Source: an uncultured Lachnospiraceae bacterium (GTDB lineage Bacteria; Bacillota; Clostridia; Lachnospirales; Lachnospiraceae). From it: DNA of 42,518 nt. The notes below the pieces were generated by a model. That model was not told where the DNA came from and made no database searches. It saw only the letters and a list, made by a program, of their open reading frames with translations. Made by a program: the position numbers and the translations under genes. Where the stretch lies: positions 1 to 42,518 of the forward strand of contig CAMQTN010000017.1 in NCBI GenBank assembly GCA_947037115.1, written 5' to 3'. This document shows, piece by piece, positions 1 to 7,410 of this stretch; the first letter of the stretch is position 1; each line of letters begins with the position of its first letter.

Positions 1-132
1 ATAAAGTATTATGCTATGTAATGCAAACAAAATTTATGACAATCCTGCGGGGTTTCTATATACGCAGACACTGCTTTGACAGAATGGACAGATTTTCATA
101 GAAAATTAAGAAAACTTTATGGAAATCTTATT

Positions 133-160
133 TTGACTTTTCAACCTGATCTGCTATCAT
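133..160 (+). promoter_or_regulatory. Putative sigma-A promoter of the PAP2 gene
   Basis: TTGACT at 133-138 and TATCAT at 155-160 are separated by 16 bases, a good match to a housekeeping promoter. It would give a leader of about 130 bases before the PAP2 gene at 298. The rest of the first 297 bases shows no gene; an AT-rich stretch precedes the promoter. Confidence 0.5.
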
Positions 161-297
161 GTAACGTGTCAGCAGAAAATCAGGCGAAAAAGAAGTAAGC
201 ATTTGATTTTAACTGATATGTCAGTAAAAGAATCATCGGCGCGCGCAGCGGCCGAATTTTTGAGTATATTAACAGACCACGATAAGGAACCGATTTT

Positions 298-990
298 ATG
301 ACACAGACACTTGCGAAAACCTGTAACAAATACAAACACGCACTGCCGCTCCTTCTCTACGGGATCATATATATGCAGTGGTTTGCCTGGCTGGAGAAAA
401 CCGTGACAAGCCATTATTACCTGATCCACCTGCGGCCCGATGACCTCATCCCCTTCTGCGAGGTTTTCGTCATCCCCTATCTGTTGTGGTTTGTTTACGT
501 GGCGGTGACAGTCCTCTATTTTTTCTTTCATGATAAAGACGACTATTTCAGGATCTGTACCTTCCTGTTTACCGGAATGACGGTTTTTCTGATTGTCAGC
601 ACCCTCTGGCCAAACGGACACGATCTTCGTCCCGTTACCATGCCAAGAGATAACCTGTGCACAAGACTGGTTGCCATGCTTTACAAGGCGGACACTCCGA
701 CAAACCTCTGGCCCAGCATCCATGTATATAATTCTCTCGGCTGCCATTTCGCAGTGATGAAGAGCGCGCGGATGGAAAAGCACAAGGGTATCCGAATCGG
801 TTCCCTGATTTTGTGCGTGTCGATCATTTTGTCGACAGTGCTCATCAAACAACACTCCGTCTTTGACGTGACCACTGCTTTCATCATGGCGGCCGTGATG
901 TACGGCATCGTGTATCACTCCGACGTGCTTATCAATTTTTACCACAACCTGCACAGCAGGCGGAAACGGAAACCCGGAACGCTCCTTTAG
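298..990 (+). CDS. PAP2-superfamily membrane phosphatase-like protein
   Basis: A 230-residue polytopic membrane protein with several hydrophobic segments (about 15-32, 55-76, 85-103, 168-184, 190-207). It carries the phosphatase signatures of the PAP2 family in divergent form: DLRP at 109-112, PSIH at 139-142 in place of PSGH, and S179...H186...D190, which keeps the S-x6-H-x3-D spacing of motif 3. This resembles the inositol-phosphorylceramide-synthase-like branch. The likely role is hydrolysis or transfer of a lipid phosphate at the membrane, with the substrate unknown. AAGGA at 284-288 lies 9 bases before the ATG. Its stop codon overlaps the stop of the convergent glycosyltransferase by a few bases, so no terminator can fit between them. 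Confidence 0.75.
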   Translation: MTQTLAKTCNKYKHALPLLLYGIIYMQWFAWLEKTVTSHYYLIHLRPDDLIPFCEVFVIPYLLWFVYVAVTVLYFFFHDKDDYFRICTFLFTGMTVFLIVSTLWPNGHDLRPVTMPRDNLCTRLVAMLYKADTPTNLWPSIHVYNSLGCHFAVMKSARMEKHKGIRIGSLILCVSIILSTVLIKQHSVFDVTTAFIMAAVMYGIVYHSDVLINFYHNLHSRRKRKPGTLL

Positions 991-2012
991 TTAAATTGAA
1001 AGAAGCGTCTGCATATCTTATAGCCCTCCACGGATATCTTCCTTCCGCCCTTCCCGGGCAGGTGCATGGAATTGCCGAGCACACCGCAGCGCAGATGCAT
1101 ATACAGACTCAGATCCTTTTGTCTGATATACTGCCAAAGTTCTGCCTTCTTCTCAAGATTTTCCTCCGTGCCGGAACGTATCAGCATGATGGAGGAGATA
1201 ACTGTGATAATCTCCAGATAGTTGAGCATATATTTTTTTAATTTTCTTTTTCCGTAAATTTTCGCTCTCTTCTCTACCAGGTAGTCAATCATGATCTTGT
1301 TGACCCTGATCTGCTGGTCTATCCTTCCGATCATAACCTCCTCGTTGACCGACTGCCCCTCTCTTCCAATGTAATAGCGGTAAAAGTTCACATCGAGGTA
1401 GTACATTTTCTTCACAAAGGGAAGCGGTTCAAAGACGAAAATATTATCTACATAAAACGTGTGTTCCGGCAGCTTTAGCCCGCATTCCCGAAGAAGATTC
1501 GTGCGCAGGATCACCGAGTGCATGAGGATATACTGCCCCTTGTGGAAATGCCTCACCTCATTCCAGCCAAATATCTTGTCCTGTGGGAGCGCATGGTGGT
1601 ATTTCATCACCTTATGCTTTTTGGCGCCCTCCTTCTCGTAGACAAAATTGCTGATCATCATATCGAGAGTTTCTCCTCCCGCAATGATGTCCCGAAGCGT
1701 TTCCAATATCTTCCTGTAAGCGCTCTCCTTCACCCAGTCGTCGCTGTCCACAACCTTGTAAAACAGCCCCGAAGCATGGGCCAGCCCCGCATTTACAGCC
1801 GAACCGTGTCCTCCGTTCTCCTTATGGATCGCCTTCACGATAGAAGGATACCTCTTTTCGTAATCGTCCGCGATCTCTCCCGTTCTGTCTGTGGAACCGT
1901 CGTCCACAATCAATATCTCCACATCTTCGCCGCCGGGCAGAAGTGATTCAATGCATTTTCCCATATAGCTTTCCGAATTGTAACAGGGTATTGCAACAGA
2001 TAATAATTTCAT
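987..2012 (-). CDS. Family 2 glycosyltransferase
   Basis: A 341-residue GT-A fold glycosyltransferase. The N-terminus is MKLLSVAIPCYN, followed by a nucleotide-sugar-binding DDGS at 37-40, ENGGHGSA at about 65-72 and the metal-binding DSDDW at 89-93. These are the usual marks of family 2 enzymes that add sugars to cell-surface polymers; donor and acceptor cannot be told. I chose the ATG at 2012 over an upstream in-frame ATG at 2078 because the family motif starts there and an AAGG sequence sits about 7 bases upstream. The upstream extension is very basic and untypical. The second half (about 180-341) is less conserved and lacks clear membrane spans. Confidence 0.85.
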   Translation of the reverse strand: MKLLSVAIPCYNSESYMGKCIESLLPGGEDVEILIVDDGSTDRTGEIADDYEKRYPSIVKAIHKENGGHGSAVNAGLAHASGLFYKVVDSDDWVKESAYRKILETLRDIIAGGETLDMMISNFVYEKEGAKKHKVMKYHHALPQDKIFGWNEVRHFHKGQYILMHSVILRTNLLRECGLKLPEHTFYVDNIFVFEPLPFVKKMYYLDVNFYRYYIGREGQSVNEEVMIGRIDQQIRVNKIMIDYLVEKRAKIYGKRKLKKYMLNYLEIITVISSIMLIRSGTEENLEKKAELWQYIRQKDLSLYMHLRCGVLGNSMHLPGKGGRKISVEGYKICRRFFQFN

Positions 2013-2084
2013 GACTGACCTTGCCTTTCTCAAGCCTTTCTTCCCAGATCTCTTGCCCCGTTTTATCAAACGATTCACCCTGTC

Positions 2085-2093
2085 ATTCTAGCA
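2085..2093 (-). promoter_or_regulatory. Putative extended -10 promoter of the glycosyltransferase gene
   Basis: Read on the minus strand this is TGCTAGAAT, a TGn-extended -10 element, about 75 bases upstream of the chosen start at 2012. The matching -35 region is poor. It lies in the gap between the SfsA-MutY stop and the glycosyltransferase. Confidence 0.4.
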
Positions 2094-2134
2094 TAAAAGC
2101 CGCCGGTATTTGTTACAGCTTTCTTATATTTTTC

Positions 2135-3892
2135 TTATTTTTTCGGCACCTTAATCTCCACCTGCCCCGCGTAAGCCGCAAAGGCGGACGGAATCGGATA
2201 ATCTGTCCGCGTCTGTCCCGGATCGACAAAGATAAATCCCTGCAATTTTTGTTTGTCGCCCTTTACGGCAAGCTCATCCACCCTGACAAGAAACCCCGTC
2301 ATATGCCACTCTTTATGGGTAAACACATGCTTTGCAGGAGGAAGTTCTCTGATTCTTAAAGGGGAAAGCCCAAGCTCTCTCAAATAAGCGAGCACCCGCT
2401 CCTCCCCGCAGTGTCCCTCCATGGACGGGAACTCATACATACCTGCAAGCAGCCCTTTCTCGGGCCTTTTGCGGAGCGCGACACACTCCGCATCCTGTAT
2501 CACCAGAATCGTCTTCTTCTCTATGCTTCTCGGTTTTTTCTTCGTCTTTTGCGGCAGTTCTCCTGTCCGGCCCTCCGCTCTCGCTCTGCACAGTCCGTTC
2601 CATGGGCAGACATCGCATTTCGGCGCACCGTTCGGAATACATACCATGGCCCCCAGTTCCATAAGCGCCTGGTTGAAGTCGCCGGGGCGGTCAGCCGGCA
2701 TCACGTCAGCCAGCTCTTCCTCTACGGATTTTTTGACATTTGCATTCAGAATATCCCTGTCGTCGGCCCTGAGTCTGGAAAGAACCCGGAGAACATTGCC
2801 GTCCACCGCGGGGCGGGCTTTCCCGAAAGCGATAGAGGAAACGGCGCCTGCCGTATAACTGCCGATCCCCGGAAGGGACATGATCTTTTCATAATCGTCA
2901 GGCATCTGCCCGCCATACTCCGATACAAGAATCTGCGCCGCCTTTTTCAGGTTTCTCGCCCTGTTATAATATCCAAGCCCCTCCCACAGTTTCAGAAGTT
3001 TCTCCTCATCCACCGCTGCAAGGCTGCCGATATCGGGAAGCGCCTGCAGGAAACGGTCATAATAGGGTTTTACAGCCTCCACTCTGGTCTGCTGGAGCAT
3101 GATCTCCGAAAGCCACACATGATAGGGAGAAGGCTCCTCCCTCCACGGCAGGATACGCCTGCCCCTGTCATACCAGGCAAGAAGCGGGGCTGCGATTCTG
3201 TCCAGACAATCCAGATAGACGGGCACCGGCGCATCCATCTCCAGACCGTCCTCCTTCACAAGACAGTCGTAGGCAAGAAGACGGACTCCCGCTCTCCTTG
3301 CCCTCTTAAGCGCCTCCCCAAAAGCAGGCTGTGTATCCATATTCGGTTCCACGTATCTTACGCCCTTCATCTGAATGACAAACAGAAGATATGCATCATA
3401 TCCCTGTTTCCTCGCTTCTATCAGCTCCTCCACATGCTTAAGCGCACGCTCGGAAGGGGCATCCGGAAAAGCCGCTGCCCCTTCCCGCTCCAGAGTCACG
3501 CCCTTTACCTCAATAAACGCCTTTTTCCCCGACGTACTCTCCAAATAAAAGTCAAACCGGGAATTGCCGAATGTTTTCTCCGGCCTTACCAGGCTGACAT
3601 CCTCATACAGGCCGCCCGCCCGGAGCCACTCACCTGCCACCCTGTTGGGCGCGGTGGAGTCCATGTTGACCAGATTCCCGTCCTTATCCACCGCCACAAG
3701 ATCGTACGCGGTGGCACGTGTCTCACTGTGATTCTTCTCCAGATACACTCTGGCACGGTCTTTCAGAAGTTCACGGCACCTGCCCGTGTTCTTAACATGT
3801 ACTTTCGTCCGCTCGCCGCAAAGATCCACATAGGCGATAAACCGGTTGGGCCGCTCTAAAAACTCAGCGGCAACGATCTCCTGATATTTCAT
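2135..3892 (-). CDS. mutY: SfsA-MutY fusion: SfsA-type nuclease domain joined to adenine DNA glycosylase
   Basis: A 585-residue protein made of two normally separate proteins. Residues 1 to about 228 match SfsA (sugar fermentation stimulation protein, now described as a DNA/RNA nuclease): TGRCREL at 36-42, NRVAGEW near 83-89, SRFDFYL at 111-117 and the nuclease-like EVKG at 128-131. Residues from about 229 on form a complete MutY, which removes adenine opposite 8-oxoguanine. It shows SEIMLQQT with catalytic Glu263, the helix-hairpin-helix LPGIGSYTAG at 340-349, VDGNVLR with Asp364 (101 residues after Glu263, as in E. coli MutY), and iron-sulphur cysteines 418, 426, 429 and 435. The first Cys gap is seven residues instead of six. 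A NUDIX-like C-terminal domain with FTH at 524-526 should read 8-oxoguanine. It follows the 5'-nucleotidase gene by 14 bases in one operon. Confidence 0.9.
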   Translation of the reverse strand: MKYQEIVAAEFLERPNRFIAYVDLCGERTKVHVKNTGRCRELLKDRARVYLEKNHSETRATAYDLVAVDKDGNLVNMDSTAPNRVAGEWLRAGGLYEDVSLVRPEKTFGNSRFDFYLESTSGKKAFIEVKGVTLEREGAAAFPDAPSERALKHVEELIEARKQGYDAYLLFVIQMKGVRYVEPNMDTQPAFGEALKRARRAGVRLLAYDCLVKEDGLEMDAPVPVYLDCLDRIAAPLLAWYDRGRRILPWREEPSPYHVWLSEIMLQQTRVEAVKPYYDRFLQALPDIGSLAAVDEEKLLKLWEGLGYYNRARNLKKAAQILVSEYGGQMPDDYEKIMSLPGIGSYTAGAVSSIAFGKARPAVDGNVLRVLSRLRADDRDILNANVKKSVEEELADVMPADRPGDFNQALMELGAMVCIPNGAPKCDVCPWNGLCRARAEGRTGELPQKTKKKPRSIEKKTILVIQDAECVALRKRPEKGLLAGMYEFPSMEGHCGEERVLAYLRELGLSPLRIRELPPAKHVFTHKEWHMTGFLVRVDELAVKGDKQKLQGFIFVDPGQTRTDYPIPSAFAAYAGQVEIKVPKK

Positions 3893-3906
3893 ATCCTTTT
3901 ATCCCT

Positions 3907-4848
3907 TTAACTGCTGTCCTTCTTCTCAATCTCCTTTACAGCCTCCCTGTTCTTATAGGGAACTCTGGCCGCCGGCACAACCTCTGAGGCCGGAAGCGTG
4001 TGAGCAGGCTGGTCGTCGAAGAAAATGTGCGCCCCAAAGGCGTGCAGTACATCCCTCTTTCGGATTCCGCCAAGAAAGAATACTTCGTCTATGCGCACAT
4101 CCCATGCCCGCAGCGTGCGTATGACGCGCTCGTGGGCCGGTGCGCATCTCGTCGTGACAAGCGCCGTCCTGATCGGGGCATCCGCCTCCGTATGGTTTCT
4201 CTGCAATTCGGAGAGGGTCTTCAAAAATTTGGCAAAAGGCCCCGCCTGCAAAGGATTATCTGCATTCCTTCTCTCGTTCTCCTCGAAAGCCTCCAGCCCC
4301 TTCTCCTGAAATATCCGCTCGGACTCATCCGAGAAAAGCACCGCATCCCCGTCAAAAGCCACTCTGATCTGCCTGATCCTGTGTTCACAGTCGTAGGTGG
4401 ATATGCCCTCCGTACAAATAATACCCGCCGCAATATTCGAGTCGATCGCCCGCTGCACATCCTCCTCACAGGCCGACAGAAAAAGATCCGTCTTAAAAGC
4501 TGCGAGATAAGGCGCCAGAGATGCGCCGCCAGCCAGCACTGCCCTGGTAATCCGCAGGCCATAGTGCTCGATGGCCTTAAAGACCCGGAGCGAGGTGTCC
4601 GGACTGTTTCTGGACATGATAATGACCTCCACACGCCCCTCCATGCCCGGCAGTTCATTCAGGTTCAACAGGGCTCTCACAAGCGGAAACCCCGGCCCGG
4701 GGCGAAGCAGTTCATCCTCATGCTCCACCTGATAGCGGCTGTATGCTTCGACGCCCTCCTCCTCAAATATTCTGTTCTCATAGGTCAGATCAAACAATGT
4801 TCTGGACGAAACGCCCACTACAAGTTTGTTTTCCAGCTCATAAGCCAT
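3907..4848 (-). CDS. Cytosolic 5'-nucleotidase (NT5C1-like)
   Basis: A 313-residue soluble protein matching the cytosolic 5'-nucleotidase I family (Pfam 5-nucleotidase). This HAD-related family dephosphorylates nucleoside monophosphates. Visible features are VVGVSSRTLFD near the N-terminus, IIMSRNSPDTS at 76-86 and the HAD-type VAFDGDAVLFSDE at 163-175 with Asp166 and Asp168. It lies between the DUF1653 gene (40 bases upstream) and the SfsA-MutY fusion (14 bases downstream), which suggests co-transcription and a role in nucleotide-pool handling. The only ribosome-binding-like sequence, GGGGGTG, lies in the 3' arm of a strong hairpin directly before the ATG. Confidence 0.85.
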   Translation of the reverse strand: MAYELENKLVVGVSSRTLFDLTYENRIFEEEGVEAYSRYQVEHEDELLRPGPGFPLVRALLNLNELPGMEGRVEVIIMSRNSPDTSLRVFKAIEHYGLRITRAVLAGGASLAPYLAAFKTDLFLSACEEDVQRAIDSNIAAGIICTEGISTYDCEHRIRQIRVAFDGDAVLFSDESERIFQEKGLEAFEENERRNADNPLQAGPFAKFLKTLSELQRNHTEADAPIRTALVTTRCAPAHERVIRTLRAWDVRIDEVFFLGGIRKRDVLHAFGAHIFFDDQPAHTLPASEVVPAARVPYKNREAVKEIEKKDSS

Positions 4849-4889
4849 AAAGCACCCCCATCCGCGATCTCTCCGGTGGGGGCTTTTTT
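4849..4889 (-). promoter_or_regulatory. Intergenic hairpin covering the ribosome binding site of the 5'-nucleotidase gene
   Basis: On the minus strand AAAGCCCCCA is followed, after a 16-base loop region, by TGGGGGTGCTTT and then the ATG of the nucleotidase. The stem is about 10 bp with a 2-base bulge. The 3' arm holds the only Shine-Dalgarno-like run of this gene. In this direction only UUU follows the stem, so it would be a weak terminator. Read on the plus strand it is followed by six T, a typical terminator shape, but no plus-strand gene ends here. It may reduce or gate expression of the downstream operon genes. Confidence 0.55.
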
Positions 4890-5517
4890 ATCTCAATCTG
4901 TTACACTCATACCTTTCAAAGGTGCGCAGACAGTTGCGAAGTTCCATGTACCTGTCCTCCACATCACCCTCCTTGATCTCCAGATCCGCCGATACCGCCA
5001 TCATATTGATCATATCGTCCGTGATCCGGCTGTGGAGTGAATCGAGAATAGTAAGCCTCTGTCCATAGGAATCCGCGTCGAGAAATTCCAGCACCAGAGG
5101 ATCGATATTTAGTTGTTCTTCCATCGGTTCCGTCTCCTTCAAGGAGGTCCCGGGCGCGACGGGCTCTTCCTTCTCTTCCGGAAGTTTCTCCTGTACAGAA
5201 GCACACTCTTCCTGCAATACTTTTTCTGTCGGTTTCTCCTCCGCCGGACTTTCCGGTAAAACAGCAGGCTCTCCCTCATTCTGCCCGGCTTCCAAAAGCG
5301 CAAAGCGGTATCTCTGCCCGGCTGCCGGATATTTCACATGATCTACCTCTTCCATGAACAGGGACAGAGGTCTCACATATATTTTGAAAGAGCCGTACAT
5401 CGCCTGATAAACTACCATCATTTCGCCCGTCTCGCTATGTTCCGCCAGGCAGCGTATCTGATACAGGCTGCCCTTAAAATGCCTGTATATTTCCTGTGGT
5501 CTGGGATTATGTCTCAT
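4888..5517 (-). CDS. DUF1653 domain protein with acidic linker
   Basis: A 209-residue protein. Residues 1 to about 65 form a DUF1653 domain (YRHFKGSLYQI, then VVYQAMYGSFKIYVRPLS), a short beta-rich module of unknown function. A long Pro/Glu-rich acidic linker (about 78-135) leads to a helical C-terminal part of about 70 residues that I cannot assign. I chose the ATG at 5517 because AAGGAG lies 6 bases upstream; the earlier ATG at 5535 has no ribosome binding site. It is the first gene of the operon that continues with the 5'-nucleotidase and SfsA-MutY genes, behind a clear promoter and two LexA-type boxes, so a link to DNA damage is possible. Confidence 0.75.
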   Translation of the reverse strand: MRHNPRPQEIYRHFKGSLYQIRCLAEHSETGEMMVVYQAMYGSFKIYVRPLSLFMEEVDHVKYPAAGQRYRFALLEAGQNEGEPAVLPESPAEEKPTEKVLQEECASVQEKLPEEKEEPVAPGTSLKETEPMEEQLNIDPLVLEFLDADSYGQRLTILDSLHSRITDDMINMMAVSADLEIKEGDVEDRYMELRNCLRTFERYECNRLR

Positions 5518-5549
5518 AGGAATCTCCTTCTTCATAATTATTCTCTATT

Positions 5550-5578
5550 AGTATAATCCCAAAAAGCCGAAATGTCAT
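5550..5578 (-). promoter_or_regulatory. Promoter of the DUF1653-nucleotidase-SfsA/MutY operon
   Basis: On the minus strand ATGACA (5573-5578) and TATACT (5550-5555) are separated by exactly 17 bases. Transcription would start near 5543, about 26 bases before the ATG at 5517. The LexA-type boxes lie 25-60 bases upstream of the -35 element. Confidence 0.7.
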
Positions 5579-5602
5579 TCTCTTCTCATCTCTAATTTTA
5601 CA

Positions 5603-5639
5603 GAACATTTGTTCTTTCTCTATTTTAGAACAAATGTTC
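5603..5639. promoter_or_regulatory. Two LexA (SOS) boxes forming an inverted repeat
   Basis: GAACATTTGTTC at 5603-5614 and GAACAAATGTTC at 5628-5639 both match the Gram-positive LexA consensus GAAC-N4-GTTC exactly. Each box is the reverse complement of the other; their centres are 25 bp apart. With flanking bases they form a 16-bp inverted repeat (5600-5615 and 5627-5642). They lie upstream of the promoter of the DUF1653-nucleotidase-SfsA/MutY operon, and no plus-strand gene starts nearby. The site match is seen directly; LexA binding is inferred. Confidence 0.65.
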
Positions 5640-5725
5640 TGTTTTGTCAACATCTCACACTTTTTGTATGTGGCATCTGTCGGTATTTACCAGCGTCGCA
5701 GCCCCGGCAGTCTGTAGCCCCTGTG

Positions 5726-6085
5726 TCAGATGTAAACAATATGGAGCGCCTGCGCCTCCCCGCCGAGTTTCCCGCTGCACAGGCTCTCGCTCAGTCTCTC
5801 CCGCTCATCATCGCCAAGACCCCCGATTCCTCTGTGGTGTATCTCCACAAGATAGCTCCTCGCGCCTCCTCCCTCTCTGGTCCAGGTGATCGTCACACCG
5901 CTGTCACGATATCCTTCATCCTCCAATATCACCCTCGCCCTGGCCAGAAACTCTGCCTCAAGCGCCGCATATCTTTCATTTTCCTCTGTGTAACCGCTCC
6001 GTTCTTTACTCATCGCCGTCCCTCCCACACAGAAAGCAATCGTCAGAGTAAGCAGCATCGTGATCACGCCAAATCCCCTGTTCAT
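5726..6085 (-). CDS. Small secreted or membrane-anchored protein of unknown function
   Basis: A 119-residue protein with an N-terminal hydrophobic segment (about 5-24), a signal peptide or anchor, followed by a charged domain with EEGYRDSGVTITWTREG and a conserved-looking YLVEIHHRGI stretch. I do not recognise a family. GGGGG about 8 bases upstream of the ATG supports the start. A long leader (6086-6262) with two simple hairpins lies between the terminator of the upstream genes and this gene, so it probably has its own transcript. Confidence 0.6.
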   Translation of the reverse strand: MNRGFGVITMLLTLTIAFCVGGTAMSKERSGYTEENERYAALEAEFLARARVILEDEGYRDSGVTITWTREGGGARSYLVEIHHRGIGGLGDDERERLSESLCSGKLGGEAQALHIVYI

Positions 6086-6262
6086 ATGTCACACCCCCTT
6101 GTTGAAAACACCTTACCACTTCACGAGTCCCATAATCAGGACTCTGTAGTAAAAATTCGGAGAACTTTCCTACATGACAAAAATCGTCGTCCGGCAGCGA
6201 TGATTCAGAGAATACTCCGTATTCTCCTTGAATGGTTTACACTGTCGCAATTTCCTATAGAA
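6086..6262 (-). other. Leader region of the small secreted protein gene, with two hairpins
   Basis: No gene is visible. Two perfect stems are present: GAGTCC/GGACTC (around 6125-6145) and GAGAATAC/GTATTCTC at 6208-6215 and 6219-6226 with a 3-base loop. Neither has a T tract on the minus strand, so they are not plain terminators. They could be part of a structured 5' leader. Confidence 0.35.
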
Positions 6263-6263
6263 C

Positions 6264-6310
6264 AAAAAGTCAGCCGGAAGAATCTGTACTCACAGACCTT
6301 ACGGCTGACT
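6264..6310 (-). terminator. Rho-independent terminator after the ThrH-like/hypothetical gene pair
   Basis: On the minus strand AGTCAGCCG (6302-6310) pairs with CGGCTGACT (6268-6276), and the stem is followed by TTTTT. It lies 34 bases past the stop codon of the hypothetical gene at 6344. Confidence 0.8.
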
Positions 6311-6328
6311 TGATTGTATCCATATTTA

Positions 6329-6338
6329 GTTTACATAA
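6329..6338 (-). repeat. TTATGTAAAC decamer, single copy in opposite orientation
   Basis: This copy reads TTATGTAAAC on the minus strand, just after the stop of the gene at 6344 and before its terminator. All other intergenic copies read GTTTACATAA on the minus (gene) strand. Confidence 0.6.
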
Positions 6339-6343
6339 TATTC

Positions 6344-6637
6344 CTATCCCTCGATGGGCCTGTATCTGTCAAAGACCTTTTCTCCGCCGCAGACATGACG
6401 TGAACCGTCCGACTCCGTAATAATATAATCCCCCTCACCGATGAAGGTCTTCCCTCTCTTATGAAGAATATAAGGGCAGACGATCGCGCCGTTGTCTTTC
6501 CTGATCTGCACAAGGGAGTCCGTGACAAACCATCCTCTTGTCACCACATCCGTCCACAGTTCAAAACCGTCCTCCATACCCTTGCCGACCTCATATTTCT
6601 CCACATCCGCCTCAAAAGCCACACGCATACATCTCAT
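6344..6637 (-). CDS. Hypothetical small protein
   Basis: A 97-residue protein without a membrane segment. I see GWFVTDSLVQIRKDNG in the middle and GDYIITESDGSRHVC followed by YRPIE at the end. This tail resembles small phage-derived proteins that end in a GDYII...Y-P pattern, but I cannot name a family. AGGAGG lies 9 bases upstream of the ATG at 6637, which rules out the longer reading that would overlap the neighbour. It follows the ThrH-like gene by 41 bases and shares its terminator. Confidence 0.6.
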   Translation of the reverse strand: MRCMRVAFEADVEKYEVGKGMEDGFELWTDVVTRGWFVTDSLVQIRKDNGAIVCPYILHKRGKTFIGEGDYIITESDGSRHVCGGEKVFDRYRPIEG

Positions 6638-6678
6638 AACATTTTCCCTCCTTCTGTCATTTCCCCTTACGCCGTCCG

Positions 6679-7290
6679 TCAAAGCGCAACCGCCTTTTTA
6701 AGAGCCGCCAGCAGTTCCTCATATGTCTCATATGCCGGAAACTGAGGATACTCTTTCTTAATCTGCTCTGTAGTCCTGAAAAGAAAGCCCGCCTTACTGG
6801 CCTGGATCATGCCGAGATCGTTATGGCTGTCCCCTGCCGCGACCGTCTCATATCCGATAGACTGAAGCGCCTTCACCGTGGTGAGTTTGGAATCCTGCAC
6901 ACGCATCCTATATCCGGTGATCTCCCCGTCAGGAGACGCCTCCAGAGAATTGCAAAAAATTGTCGGCCATCCCAGCTTCTCCATCAGCGGGCCCGCAAAC
7001 TGGGTAAAGGTATCGCTGATAATGATCACCTGCGTCAACCGCCGCAGCTCGTCCAGGAACTCCTTCGCCCCCGGCATGGGGTCAATCCTGGCGATCGTCT
7101 CCTGAATCTGTTTCAGTCCCAGCCCATGCTCCTTCAAAATACCGATCCGCCAGTTCATCAGTTTATCATAATCCGGCTCGTCCCTGGTCGTCCTTGTAAG
7201 CTGTGAAATACCGGTCTCTTTCGCAAAAGCGATCCAGATTTCCGGCACCAGCACTCCCTCAAGATCCAGACAAACAATATGCATACTCAC
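6679..7290 (-). CDS. thrH: ThrH-like phosphoserine phosphatase / homoserine phosphotransferase
   Basis: A 203-residue HAD-superfamily protein that follows Pseudomonas ThrH along its whole length: CLDLEGVLVPEIWIAFA with nucleophile Asp9, the TTRDEPDYD segment, VIIISDTF with Ser92, and GDSHND at 153-158. ThrH removes phosphate from phosphoserine and can pass it to homoserine, linking serine and threonine synthesis. The start is GTG at 7290, with GGAGG 6 bases upstream. It is probably the first gene of a two-gene unit with the 97-residue hypothetical protein. Confidence 0.85.
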   Translation of the reverse strand: MSMHIVCLDLEGVLVPEIWIAFAKETGISQLTRTTRDEPDYDKLMNWRIGILKEHGLGLKQIQETIARIDPMPGAKEFLDELRRLTQVIIISDTFTQFAGPLMEKLGWPTIFCNSLEASPDGEITGYRMRVQDSKLTTVKALQSIGYETVAAGDSHNDLGMIQASKAGFLFRTTEQIKKEYPQFPAYETYEELLAALKKAVAL

Positions 7291-7410
7291 AATATACCTC
7301 CGATATCATTGGTAGTGAATGATGTTATTCATCATCTCTTATTTCTATTGTACTGTAAAAATGCCTTCCTGTGCAACCAGAACTTTTCCATACCGGCCCA
7401 GGGCCCTGTA

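Noticed and set aside
4849..4889. The hairpin as a terminator of a plus-strand gene
   Set aside because: The shape fits (six T follow on the plus strand), but no plus-strand gene ends here; the frames on that strand are shadows.
5600..5642. The 16-bp inverted repeat as a transcription terminator
   Set aside because: The stem is AT-rich, has no clean T tract on either strand, and does not follow a gene end closely. The exact LexA consensus in each arm is the better explanation.
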